Source of the DNA: Streptomyces sp. 378
GTDB lineage: Bacteria > Actinomycetota > Actinomycetes > Streptomycetales > Streptomycetaceae
Direction of reading: 5' to 3'
Assembly: GCF_030124145.1 (NCBI RefSeq)
Contig: NZ_JASKMS010000036.1
Coordinates: forward strand, 1 to 64,000
DNA: 64,000 nucleotides
Both the position numbers and the translations under genes were made by a program. The notes under the pieces were generated by a model. It did not search any database. It had not been told where the DNA came from and saw only the letters and a list, made by a program, of their open reading frames with translations. This document shows positions 1 through 7,793 of this stretch, one piece after another. Every line of letters begins with the position of its first letter. The stretch's first letter is position 1.

Positions 1-53
1 CCTTCACCAGCATCGCCTGCACCCTCATCTGCTACCGCAGACTCACCAAATGA
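1..53 (+). CDS. C-terminal end of an unidentified upstream gene (partial)
   Basis: An open frame runs in from the left edge and stops with TGA at 51-53. The visible tail reads FTSIACTLICYRRLTK, a hydrophobic stretch followed by basic residues, as at the cytoplasmic end of a membrane protein. Only about 16 residues are visible, so the family cannot be named and the frame could be fortuitous. Confidence 0.3.
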   Translation, partial: FTSIACTLICYRRLTK

Positions 54-103
54 GACGACTTCTAAGTCCCCTGTGCGCAACCGGCCCTGTAAGGATGCTG
101 ATC

Positions 104-1132
104 ATGACAAACGCATCCCCGTACCCCACCGGCCCGACCCCGTACCCCACCGGCCCCACGCCGTACCCCGCCGCCCCGGCCCCCGACCCCGGCGGCCACC
201 CCTACCACCGGATGGACCGCACCACAGGCCGTCACCGCTGGTGGCGGCCGTTGGTCGGCACGCTGCTTCTGGTCTGCGGCTACTCCGTGCTGGTGGTCGT
301 GCTGCTCGTCGCCTCCTACGCGCTCGGGGCGATGGCCGGGTTGCCGGAACTGCCGGACGGCGGCGCCGACTTGGGGCCGCTCGGGAACACCGCGACGGAT
401 CTGGTGGCCATCGCGATAGCCCTGCCCGTGGTGCTGCTGGCCGTGCTGTGGCCGGCGAGACGGCCGGTCGGAACCGTCTCGTCGGTGACCGGGCGGCTGC
501 GGTTCGGCTGGCTCGGGTGGTGTCTGCTGGCCGGGCTGGTGCCCGTCCTGCTGCTCACGGTGTCGGCCTTCCTCCTGCCGGACGACTCCGCCGGGTCCGG
601 CGGGTCCGAGACATGGGTGGGCTGGCGCTCGTTCCTCGTGGCCATGGCCGTGCTGGCGGCCCTCGTCCCGTTGCAGGCCGCGGCCGAGGAGTACGTCTTC
701 CGCGGCTGGCTGACCCAGGCGGTCGGCGCCTTCGTGCGCTCGCCGTGGATCGTGGTGATCCCGCAGGCCGCGCTGTTCGCCGCGGCGCACGGCTGGGGCA
801 CCCGATGGGGGTTCCTCGGTCTGCTGGTGAACGGCCTGGTGGCGGGACTGCTCACGATCCGCACCGGCGGACTGGAAGCGGCCATCGCCCTGCACGTCCT
901 GAACAACCTGCTGGCCTTCGGCGCCTCCGCCGCGGTCGTCGGCGGACTGTCCTCGGACGAGACCGCGGCCGACGCGCCCTGGTCGCTGGCCGTCGCCGCC
1001 GTGGCCACCGACCTGCTCTACGCCGCGATCGTGCTGTGGCTCGCCCGGCGTCGCAGGCCGCAGCGCCTCTCGCCCCCGGCGCAGGCGCCCACTCCGTACC
1101 CGGAGTACCCCGGCCCCGCCCGCACGGCCTGA
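104..1132 (+). CDS. CPBP (CAAX-type) intramembrane metalloprotease
   Basis: Predicted polytopic membrane protein of 342 aa with a CPBP/Abi protease core. An N-terminal proline-rich YPTG repeat (about residues 7-22) precedes several hydrophobic segments (50-70, 100-118, 138-157, 176-194). The signature pair of glutamates followed by Arg lies in AEEYVFRGW (E195, E196), with downstream histidine-bearing helices (FAAAHGWG, IALHVLNN), as in Rce1-type glutamate proteases. In bacteria these are linked to peptide processing or immunity, but the substrate here is unknown. The ATG at 104 was chosen over 50 and 95 because AAGG at 91-94 sits 9 nt upstream. It precedes mqnC by 70 nt on the same strand. 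Confidence 0.85.
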   Translation: MTNASPYPTGPTPYPTGPTPYPAAPAPDPGGHPYHRMDRTTGRHRWWRPLVGTLLLVCGYSVLVVVLLVASYALGAMAGLPELPDGGADLGPLGNTATDLVAIAIALPVVLLAVLWPARRPVGTVSSVTGRLRFGWLGWCLLAGLVPVLLLTVSAFLLPDDSAGSGGSETWVGWRSFLVAMAVLAALVPLQAAAEEYVFRGWLTQAVGAFVRSPWIVVIPQAALFAAAHGWGTRWGFLGLLVNGLVAGLLTIRTGGLEAAIALHVLNNLLAFGASAAVVGGLSSDETAADAPWSLAVAAVATDLLYAAIVLWLARRRRPQRLSPPAQAPTPYPEYPGPARTA

Positions 1133-1202
1133 CGTCCAGGCCTTGGAACCCCTGGCGTACGCTGGGCTGGTCCGTCCACAACCCTTACGAAAGGGACGCC
1201 CG

Positions 1203-2402
1203 GTGACCGAGAAGGCCGACCTTCAGCCCATCCTCGACCGTGCAGCCGCCGGTGGGCGGATCACCCCGGACGAAGCGCTCGTGCTGTACCGGGACGCCCC
1301 GCTGCACGCGCTGGGCGCCGCCGCCGACGCCGTACGCCGCCGCCGGTACGCCGGGACCGAGCACATCGCGACGTACATCATCGAGCGCAACATCAACTAC
1401 ACGAACGTCTGCGTGACGGCGTGCCGGTTCTGCGCGTTCTACGCCGCTCCCAAGGACACCGCCAAGGGCTGGACGCGTGACCTGGACGACATCCTGCGCC
1501 GGTGCGCGGAGACCGTCGAACTCGGCGGCACCCAGATCATGTTCCAGGGCGGGCACCACCCGGACTACGGCGTCGAGTACTACGAGAAGCACTTCGCGGC
1601 GATCAAGAAGGAATTCCCGCAGCTGGTCATCCACAGCCTGGGGGCGTCCGAGGTCGAGCACATGGCCCGGATCTCGAAGGTGTCCGTCGAGGAGGCGATC
1701 CGGCGTATTCACGCCGCCGGCCTGGACTCCTTCGCCGGTGCCGGTGCCGAGCTGCTGCCCGAGCGGCCCCGCAAGGCCATCGCCCCGCTGAAGGAGTCCG
1801 GCGAGCGCTGGCTGGAGATCATGGAGATCGCGCACAACCTGGGCGTGGAATCCACCTCCACCATGCTCATGGGCACCGGCGAGACCAACGCCGAGCGCAT
1901 CGAACACCTGCGGATGATCCGGGACGTCCAGGACCGCACGGGCGGCTTCCGCGCCTTCATCCCGTACACCTACCAGCCCGAGAACAACCACCTGAAGGGC
2001 CGCACGCAGGCGACGCTCTTCGAGTACCTGCGGATGATCGCCGTCGCGCGGCTGTTCATGGACAACATCGCCCACATCCAGGGCTCGTGGCTGACCACGG
2101 GCAAGGAGGTCGGGCAGCTCTCCCTGCACTACGGCGCCGACGACCTCGGCTCGATCATGCTGGAGGAGAACGTGGTGTCGTCGGCCGGCGCCAAGCACCG
2201 GTCCAACCGGATGGAGATCATCGATCTGATCCGGAAGGCGGGCCGGGTGCCCGCCCAGCGCGCGACCACGTACGAGCACCTCGTCGTCCACGACGACCCG
2301 GCGAACGACCCGGTCGACGACCGCGTGGTCTCGCACATCTCCTCCACGGCCATCGAAGGCGGCACGGCTCACCCCGAGCTGAAGCTGCTGGCCCCCAACT
2401 GA
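1203..2402 (+). CDS. mqnC: Cyclic dehypoxanthinyl futalosine synthase (radical SAM)
   Basis: Radical SAM enzyme of the futalosine menaquinone pathway that cyclises dehypoxanthine futalosine to its cyclic form. The 399-aa product has the CX3CX2C cluster motif in CVTACRFC (C70, C74, C77), a glycine-rich segment (FQGGHHPDYG) and the full-length MqnC/MqnE fold. It reads more like MqnC than the paralogue MqnE because of the ERNINYTNVC lead-in and the QPENNHLKG region. The GTG start has GAAAGGG at about 1189-1195, and upstream in-frame codons lack a ribosome site. menG, a polyprenyl synthase and nuo nearby support a quinone role. The amidohydrolase-like gene follows 7 nt after the stop and is probably co-transcribed. 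Confidence 0.93.
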   Translation: MTEKADLQPILDRAAAGGRITPDEALVLYRDAPLHALGAAADAVRRRRYAGTEHIATYIIERNINYTNVCVTACRFCAFYAAPKDTAKGWTRDLDDILRRCAETVELGGTQIMFQGGHHPDYGVEYYEKHFAAIKKEFPQLVIHSLGASEVEHMARISKVSVEEAIRRIHAAGLDSFAGAGAELLPERPRKAIAPLKESGERWLEIMEIAHNLGVESTSTMLMGTGETNAERIEHLRMIRDVQDRTGGFRAFIPYTYQPENNHLKGRTQATLFEYLRMIAVARLFMDNIAHIQGSWLTTGKEVGQLSLHYGADDLGSIMLEENVVSSAGAKHRSNRMEIIDLIRKAGRVPAQRATTYEHLVVHDDPANDPVDDRVVSHISSTAIEGGTAHPELKLLAPN

Positions 2403-2409
2403 CCCGACC

Positions 2410-3087
2410 GTGCTGACGATCCACGCCGCCCCGCTGGTCCTGCCGGCGGGCGGCGCACCGGGCGTGGACGACGCGGTCGTGGACGGAGCCGTCGTGGTGG
2501 ACGGCGACCGGATCATCGCCGTCGAGCCGTACGAGGACGCCGTCGACACCGCGCCGGGCGCGCGGGTACGGCGCTGGCCGGGCGTGCTCACCCCGGGTCT
2601 GCGCCAGTGGCACCCGCTGTGGCTGCTGCGCCACTGCTACCACCCGGACCCGCGCGAAGCCGACGAGCTGGGCGAACAGCCCCTGTGGGGCGAGCGGTTG
2701 GCGGCCCTGGGCGACCTCACCGAGACCCGCTGGTCGGGCAGCGTGCGGCGCGGCGTGCAGCGGATGCTGCGCTACGGCACGACGGCGGTCGCCTCGCCCG
2801 GCGCCCGCTTCCGCGATCCGCTGGTGGCCACGGCCGTCGCCCGGTCCGGACTGACCGTCGTGGGGACCACGAAGGCGCCCGGCACACTGCTCGGGGAGCG
2901 GCCCGACCTCGACCCGTTCGCCGAGGGGTACGACCTCGCGGGTACCGTTCACGCCCCGATGGCCGTCGGCGGCCGGGCCGACCTGGCCGTGTTCGACGTA
3001 CCCGACGAGACGGCCCTGCGGGAGCGCGGCGCGGCCACCTGTGTGGCGACCGTGCTGGCCGGCCGACTGGTGTACCGGTCCCGCTGA
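2410..3087 (+). CDS. Imidazolonepropionase-like / amidohydrolase composite-domain protein
   Basis: A 225-aa protein resembling the small composite domain of metal-dependent hydrolases: the N-terminal part (about 1-60, VVDGDRIIAVEP..GVLTPGL) and the C-terminal part (about 180-225, GGRADLAVFDV..LAGRLVYRSR) frame a short middle. The HxH, lysine, HH and Asp metal-ligand set of a working amidohydrolase barrel is not recognisable, and the protein is about half the usual size. It may be inactive, non-catalytic, or acting in a complex. GTG at 2410 lies 7 nt after the mqnC stop, so the two are probably translated from one message. That hints at a menaquinone-linked role, but no function can be assigned. 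Confidence 0.75.
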   Translation: MLTIHAAPLVLPAGGAPGVDDAVVDGAVVVDGDRIIAVEPYEDAVDTAPGARVRRWPGVLTPGLRQWHPLWLLRHCYHPDPREADELGEQPLWGERLAALGDLTETRWSGSVRRGVQRMLRYGTTAVASPGARFRDPLVATAVARSGLTVVGTTKAPGTLLGERPDLDPFAEGYDLAGTVHAPMAVGGRADLAVFDVPDETALRERGAATCVATVLAGRLVYRSR

Positions 3088-3137
3088 CCCCGGGACGCAT
3101 CAGCCCGCGAACGCCTTGCCGAACGCCCCCGGCCCTA

Positions 3138-3300
3138 GGGGGCTTCTGATGGATCTCCGCGGCGTCGCGACGCCCGGCACGCACTCTCGCCGCACCGGAC
3201 AAAAGGCCTAGTAGCTCCGCTACGAGGCCTTCCGCCCGGCACGCCGAGAGCACGCACCGAACGCCGCTCCTTCTTCCACGGAGATCCATCAGAAGCCCCC
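3138..3300. repeat. 163-bp MITE-like palindromic element, copy A
   Basis: Perfect 22-bp terminal inverted repeats (3138-3159 and 3279-3300) enclose imperfectly paired arms and a central perfect hairpin: AAGGCCT at 3203-3209, GTAGC at 3211-3215, loop TCC, GCTAC at 3219-3223, AGGCCTT at 3225-3231. The whole unit can fold as one long hairpin. A relative of almost identical length and layout, sharing the GTAGCTCCGCTAC core, lies at 56637-56800. It carries no gene and lies between the amidohydrolase-like gene and menG, where it could end transcription. The rest of the 372-bp gap (3088-3137 and 3301-3459) shows nothing distinctive beyond a weak ribosome site for menG. Confidence 0.85.
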
Positions 3301-3459
3301 TTGTGTGCTTCCGCTGCGACCGGTCGCCGCCCCGGCCTAATCGGAGCTGTCCGCGCACGGTGTCCGTGCTGCTGTGCCGCTGTGCGGCTGGGTGGAGGAC
3401 GTGGCGGCACGGAAGAAGCCGCGGCTCCTGCCCGCAGGGGGTGCTGCAAGAATGGGCCC

Positions 3460-4155
3460 GTGACCCGCGCATCCCTGGACAAGCAGCCGCACGAAGTCGC
3501 CTCGATGTTCGACGACGTGGCGGAACGGTACGACCTGACCAACGACGTGCTGTCCCTCGGCCAGGACCGGCGATGGCGCAAGGAGGTCGCCAAGGCGGTC
3601 GACGCGCGCCCGGCGCAGAAGATCCTCGACCTGGCGGCCGGCACGGGGACCTCCTCGCTGCCCTTCGCCCGCACCGGCGCCTACGTCGTCCCCTGCGACT
3701 TCTCGCAGGGCATGCTCCAGGTGGGCAAGCAGCGCCGGCCCTGGCTGCCGTACACCGCGGGTGACGCGACGCGGCTGCCGTTCAAGGACGACACCTTCGA
3801 CGCCGTCACCATCTCCTTCGGGCTGCGCAACGTGCAGGACACGGACGCCGCGCTGCGCGAGATGCTCCGGGTGACCCGGCCCGGCGGGCGGATCGTGATC
3901 TGCGAGTTCTCGCACCCGACGTGGGCGCCGTTCCGCACGGCCTACACCGAGTACCTGATGCGCGCCCTGCCGCCGGTCGCCCGGGCCGTGTCCTCCAACC
4001 CCGACGCCTACGTCTACCTCGCCGAGTCCATCCGCGCCTGGCCCGACCAGCCCGCCCTGGCCGAGCGGCTGGGCGGGGCCGGCTGGTCCCGGGTGGCCTG
4101 GCGCAACCTGAGCGGCGGAATCGTCGCCCTGCACCGGGGATTCAAGCAGGGCTGA
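3460..4155 (+). CDS. menG: Demethylmenaquinone methyltransferase
   Basis: SAM-dependent C-methyltransferase of the UbiE/MenG family (231 aa) performing the final methylation of demethylmenaquinone. Features in order: the family N-terminus (MFDDVAERYDLTNDVLSLG, 16-34), motif I DLAAGTGT (about 57-64), motif II GDATRLPF, the family stretch ISFGLRNVQD and a C-terminal GGIVALHRGFK. The GTG start was chosen because in-frame codons upstream run into copy A of the palindromic element, and homologues start at this point. mqnC, the reductase-like gene at 5214 and nuo nearby agree with menaquinone. The Streptomyces pathway makes MK, so MenG is preferred over UbiE. Confidence 0.95.
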   Translation: MTRASLDKQPHEVASMFDDVAERYDLTNDVLSLGQDRRWRKEVAKAVDARPAQKILDLAAGTGTSSLPFARTGAYVVPCDFSQGMLQVGKQRRPWLPYTAGDATRLPFKDDTFDAVTISFGLRNVQDTDAALREMLRVTRPGGRIVICEFSHPTWAPFRTAYTEYLMRALPPVARAVSSNPDAYVYLAESIRAWPDQPALAERLGGAGWSRVAWRNLSGGIVALHRGFKQG

Positions 4156-4499
4156 TCGCTCTGGCGGGGGCTGAGCACCCGGTACGGGTCGTCGCCCGGC
4201 TCGTCCGGCTCCCGCTGGAGCCCGCCCCGGGGCGGGCTCCAGCGGGAGCCGCGGTTCGTGCACGCCCCGCCGCCCTCGCCCGGGCCGAGGTCGAACCACA
4301 CGTAGACCATCGACTCCCGCGGTACCTCGGCTCCGGCCTGCGGGTACTGGCGTACGACGTAGTCGACGACGGCGAGGTGGAAGTCGGGCCGGTCCGGCGC
4401 GCCGAGGAGGAGACCCCGTGCCCGGGCCGTCTCCCGCGCGTCCACGGCCATCAGGCCGACCAGGCGCGGGACGCGCACGTCGGGTGCGGTGCGGGACAT
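4014..4499 (-). CDS. Short single-PASTA-domain protein
   Basis: The N-terminal 70 residues form one PASTA-like domain (VRVPRLVGLMAVDARETARA.. then YVVRQYPQAGAEV and MVYVWFDLG). PASTA domains usually bind peptidoglycan fragments or serve as extracellular sensor tails, but this protein has no kinase, no transmembrane segment and no clear signal peptide. The ATG at 4499 was chosen; in-frame GTG codons at 4508 and 4517 are also possible, with GGGGGTG just upstream. The last 45-50 residues are low complexity and run antisense into the 3' end of menG by 142 nt, suggesting that an ancestral stop near 4155-4170 was lost. A perfect palindrome (4207-4250) lies inside the tail. Confidence 0.65.
   Translation of the reverse strand: MSRTAPDVRVPRLVGLMAVDARETARARGLLLGAPDRPDFHLAVVDYVVRQYPQAGAEVPRESMVYVWFDLGPGEGGGACTNRGSRWSPPRGGLQREPDEPGDDPYRVLSPRQSDQPCLNPRCRATIPPLRLRQATRDQPAPPSRSARAGWSGQARMDSAR
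4207..4250. terminator. Perfect 44-bp palindrome between menG and the PASTA gene
   Basis: Two 22-nt arms (4207-4228 and 4229-4250) are exact reverse complements with no spacer, about 50 nt past the menG stop. This is the size and place of a bidirectional Streptomyces hairpin terminator, although it lies within the frame coding the PASTA protein's tail. No T-run follows, as is usual in this genus. Confidence 0.7.
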
Positions 4500-4588
4500 G
4501 TGCACAGATGTCACCCCCAGCGGTACGGGAAGGGTGACTCCCGCCCCGCACCGGCCGTAAGCGACAGGTGTCTTTCTGTGACAGTCGA

Positions 4589-5113
4589 CTACTGTGCGTC
4601 GACGACCTTGAGGTCGAGCCGGTAGCAGTGCCCCGTCCGTCGCGCGGCCGGTGTCGTGAACGTCTCGGCGAGGCGCATCCCCAGACGCCGGGTCACCGCG
4701 ATCGACCGGCTGTTGCGGGCGTCGACCATCGCCACGACGCCCGGTACGCCGGTCACCCGCATCCGCTCCAGCGTCTGCCGCGCGGCCGCGGTGACGTAGC
4801 CCTTGCCCCAGTGCTCCCGGGCAAGCCGCCAGCCGATCTCGATCTCGCCCGCCGGGCCCCAGGCCCGCTCCCACGGCTGGGCACCCGTGAACCCGATGAC
4901 CTGCCCGGACTCGTCGAGCACCGTCCACAGGCAGAAGCCGAGTTCGGCGTCGTGCCGGCGCTGGCGGGCGGTGAGCTCCTCGTAGACGGAGAGCTCCGCG
5001 GCCCTGCCGCCCTGGAACTCCATGACGTCCGGGTCGTCGAAGATCCGGTGCCAGACGAACGCGTCCTCATGAGTGGGGACGCGAAGCCGCACGGCGGGGA
5101 GAGCTCGATTCAC
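4589..5113 (-). CDS. GNAT N-acetyltransferase, RimJ/RimL type
   Basis: A 174-aa acetyl-CoA-dependent acyltransferase of the RimJ/RimL branch. It shows the start typical of the branch (LPAVRLRVPTHEDAFVWHRI), the EIEIGWRL strand, the REHWGKGYVTAA acetyl-CoA loop (a Q/RxxGxG/A variant) and the C-terminal NSRSIAVTRRLGM helix. Targets in this branch include protein N-termini, aminoacyl compounds and antibiotics; the substrate here is unknown. The GTG start at 5113 has GAAGGG about 10 nt upstream. It is divergent from the reductase-like gene at 5214, leaving about 100 bp for two promoters. Confidence 0.85.
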   Translation of the reverse strand: MNRALPAVRLRVPTHEDAFVWHRIFDDPDVMEFQGGRAAELSVYEELTARQRRHDAELGFCLWTVLDESGQVIGFTGAQPWERAWGPAGEIEIGWRLAREHWGKGYVTAAARQTLERMRVTGVPGVVAMVDARNSRSIAVTRRLGMRLAETFTTPAARRTGHCYRLDLKVVDAQ

Positions 5114-5213
5114 GGAGGGCAGCCCTTCAACCGGGTGATGAATGCTGCTGCATAGACTGCCCATGTCCAGTGCCGGTCGGCACGCAAGATTCCGAACTTG
5201 GGGAGATCCCGCC

Positions 5214-6506
5214 GTGACCGTCGTGACCGAGCCCCTCTCCGAGAACACCGCCGATGTGATCGTCGTGGGCGCGGGGCCGGCCGGCTCCACCACCGCCTAC
5301 CACCTCGCCAAGGCGGGACTCGACGTCCTCCTGCTGGAGAAGACCGAGTTCCCACGCGAGAAGGTCTGCGGCGACGGCCTCACCCCGCGTGCCGTCAAGC
5401 AGCTCGTGGCGATGGGCATCGACATCTCGGAGGAGGCCGGGTGGCTGCGCAACAAGGGCCTGCGCATCATCGGCGGCGGGGTGCGGCTCCAGCTCGACTG
5501 GCCGGATCTCGCCTCCTTCCCCGACTACGGCCTCGTCCGCAAGCGCGACGACTTCGACGAGCAGCTCGCCCGGCAGGCCCAGAAAGCCGGCGCCCGGCTC
5601 TTCGAGCGCTGCAACGTGGGCGCGCCGATCATCGACGACCGCACCGGCCGCATCACCGGGGTGCACGCCAAGCTCGGTGAGGAGAAGCGCGAGGTCACCT
5701 TCCAAGCGCCCCTCGTCGTGGCCGCCGACGGCAACTCCACCCGGCTGTCCCTCGCGATGGGCCTGCACCGCCGCGAGGACCGCCCGATGGGGGTGGCGGT
5801 GCGCACGTACTTCACCAGCCCGCGCCACGAGGACGACTACCTGGAGTCGTGGCTGGAACTGTGGGACCGCCGCGGCGCCGAGGACCGTCTCCTGCCCGGC
5901 TACGGCTGGATCTTCGGCATGGGCGACGGCACGTCGAACGTCGGCCTGGGCGTCCTCAACACCTCCGACTCCTTCAAGGAACTGGACTGGCGCGAGGTCC
6001 TGAAGGCCTGGTGCGCGTCCATGCCGGAGGACTGGGGCTACACCCCCGACCACATGACCGGTCCGATCCGCGGCGCCGCGCTGCCCATGGCCTTCAACCG
6101 CCAGCCGCACTACACCAAGGGCCTGCTGCTCGTCGGCGACGCCGGCGGCCTCGTGAACCCCTTCAACGGCGAAGGCATCGCCTACGCCATGGAATCCGGC
6201 CAGATCGCCGCCGACGTCATCGTCCAGGCCCACGCCCGGCCGACCCCCGCGAGCCGTGAACTGGCCCTCCAGCGCTACCCGCGCGTCCTGAAGGACACCT
6301 ACGGCGGCTACTACACGCTCGGCCGCGCCTTCGTGAAGCTCATCGGCAACCCGAAGGTCATGCAGATCGCGGCCCAGCGCGGGCTCACCCACCCGATGCT
6401 GATGAAGTTCACCCTGAAGCTCCTCGCGAACCTCACCGACCCGACCGGCGGCGACGCGATGGACCGCATCATCAACGGCCTGAGCAGGGTGGCCCCGAAG
6501 GCCTGA
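5214..6506 (+). CDS. Geranylgeranyl-reductase-family FAD oxidoreductase (possible menaquinone reductase)
   Basis: A flavoprotein of 430 aa. It has an N-terminal Rossmann FAD motif (VIVVGAGPAGS, 15-25), the family segment EKVCGDGLTPRAV and a C-terminal FAD-binding stretch GDAGGLVNPFNGEG. Family members saturate isoprenoid chains; mycobacterial MenJ reduces one unit of the menaquinone side chain. Streptomyces menaquinones are partly saturated, and mqnC, menG, nuo and a polyprenyl synthase lie nearby, so a menaquinone-tail reductase is the best inference. A lipid-modifying role is the alternative. GTG at 5214 follows GGGGAG at about 5200; an in-frame ATG at 5163 is less likely. Confidence 0.85.
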   Translation: MTVVTEPLSENTADVIVVGAGPAGSTTAYHLAKAGLDVLLLEKTEFPREKVCGDGLTPRAVKQLVAMGIDISEEAGWLRNKGLRIIGGGVRLQLDWPDLASFPDYGLVRKRDDFDEQLARQAQKAGARLFERCNVGAPIIDDRTGRITGVHAKLGEEKREVTFQAPLVVAADGNSTRLSLAMGLHRREDRPMGVAVRTYFTSPRHEDDYLESWLELWDRRGAEDRLLPGYGWIFGMGDGTSNVGLGVLNTSDSFKELDWREVLKAWCASMPEDWGYTPDHMTGPIRGAALPMAFNRQPHYTKGLLLVGDAGGLVNPFNGEGIAYAMESGQIAADVIVQAHARPTPASRELALQRYPRVLKDTYGGYYTLGRAFVKLIGNPKVMQIAAQRGLTHPMLMKFTLKLLANLTDPTGGDAMDRIINGLSRVAPKA

Positions 6507-6521
6507 CCGGGCGCCCGCGTG

Positions 6522-6624
6522 GTGATGCCGACGGCTTGAGCGGGTGGTCGGCCTGCGATGCCGACGGCGTGAGCGGGCTGGCGGTTCGTGGTGCCGACGG
6601 CGTGAGCGGGCGGCCTGCCGGTGG
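6522..6624. repeat. Three-copy 33-bp direct repeat after the reductase gene
   Basis: The motif GCCGACGGC followed by KTGAGCGGG recurs at 6527, 6560 and 6593, an exact 33-bp spacing, starting 15 nt after the stop of the preceding gene. The rest of 6507-6906 has no convincing gene; the frames across it are repeat-derived and lack ribosome sites. Confidence 0.65.
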
Positions 6625-6906
6625 CCCGAGCGCCTTGCCGGCTGCGCATGCCGCCGTCCTGCACGGGAGGTTGCGGCCACCCGCTGCCGTCGGCCCGCAC
6701 CATTTCGGGGCGTACGGGACTTACGGCCCGTCAGGGGAGCAATACTCAGCCAGGCTGGGACAATTCGGGCGCGGGGTGCTCGAGTGAGGGAAGTGCACGG
6801 GCAGGCCGCGGTGCCGAATGGCCTCCAGAGCGGCCCTGAGGGCCACTGGAGCGCCTCTGGGGGCAGAGTGGGGGTCGGGGAAGGCCGATGACCCCGGACA
6901 GGCCGG

Positions 6907-6939
6907 GAGGGCCGTTGCCTCGAAGTGGCAGCGGCCCTC
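6907..6939 (-). terminator. Hairpin terminator of the NlpC/P60 gene
   Basis: Arms 6907-6919 and 6927-6939 pair over 13 positions with one G-T mismatch around a 7-nt loop, about 40 nt past the stop codon of the leftward NlpC/P60 gene. Confidence 0.65.
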
Positions 6940-6977
6940 AAGCCCGTTCGTGCGGAGGTGTCAGACGGCCGGAGACG

Positions 6978-7793
6978 TCAGAGGACGCGCACCGCGCCCG
7001 ACGCCGGGTAGCCCGACAGATCCTGGATGACGACGCCCTTGGAGGGGTTGGCCGCGTCCAGGTACTGGCCGTTCCCGATGTAGACACCCACGTGGTACGC
7101 GGAGCCCTTGCCGCCCCAGTACAGGATGTCGCCGACCTGGACGCTGGACAGCGGGACGTCCGTGCCGGCCATCGACTGGTCCTGCGAGATGCGCGGCAGG
7201 TCCACACCAACCTGCTTGTACGCGGCCTGCACGAGGGAGGAGCAGTCCCAGGCGTTGGGACCGGTGGCGCCCATGACGTAGGCGTCGCCCAGCTGGGCCT
7301 TGAGGAACGAGATGACCGTCGCGACGCTGCCGCTGGCGGGCGCCGACACGGACGTGGAGGTGGAGGCGGACGTGGAGGCCGAGGCGGAGAGCGTGGCGCG
7401 CTCGACGTTGCGCGTGGCGCGTTCGGCGGCGGCCTTGCGGGCTTCCTCGGCGGCCTTCTTCTTGGCCTCCGCCTTCTTCTTCGCCTCGGCGAGGTCCTTC
7501 TTGGCCTCCGCGGCGGCCTTGGCGGCGGCCGCGTCGCGCTCGGCGCGCAGCTCGTAGGTCGCGGCGGCCTGCTGGGTGGCGGCCGCGGACTGGGCCACCT
7601 GAGCGGACAGGTCGGCCGTCAGGGTGGGCAGTTCGATGGTCTGCGTCACCGGCTCGGCGGCGCTCGCCGAAGCCGACGCACCTGCCGCCGCCATGCTGAG
7701 GACGCCACCGGTGACTCCGGCACGCATGGCGATCGAAGAGGTCGCGCTGCGGCGGGGTTTCCGGTGGCTGCGTATGTGAGCGGTGTGGGACAT
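6978..7793 (-). CDS. Secreted NlpC/P60 peptidoglycan endopeptidase
   Basis: Predicted secreted gamma-D-Glu-meso-DAP endopeptidase of about 271 aa. It has a basic N-terminus and hydrophobic signal region ending in ASASASAAE (about 1-45), then a long Ala/Lys/Glu-rich coiled coil (about 65-135). A Ser/Thr/Ala linker leads to an NlpC/P60 domain (about 155-271) with the catalytic Cys in AWDCSSLV and His in SAYHVGVYIG. The domain ends near the C-terminus, as in wall hydrolases of this type. The start is uncertain: ATG 7793 fits homologues, but AAGGAG lies about 20 nt upstream, and an in-frame ATG at 7823 is possible. The gene is divergent from nuoA across 750 bp. Confidence 0.88.
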   Translation of the reverse strand: MSHTAHIRSHRKPRRSATSSIAMRAGVTGGVLSMAAAGASASASAAEPVTQTIELPTLTADLSAQVAQSAAATQQAAATYELRAERDAAAAKAAAEAKKDLAEAKKKAEAKKKAAEEARKAAAERATRNVERATLSASASTSASTSTSVSAPASGSVATVISFLKAQLGDAYVMGATGPNAWDCSSLVQAAYKQVGVDLPRISQDQSMAGTDVPLSSVQVGDILYWGGKGSAYHVGVYIGNGQYLDAANPSKGVVIQDLSGYPASGAVRVL

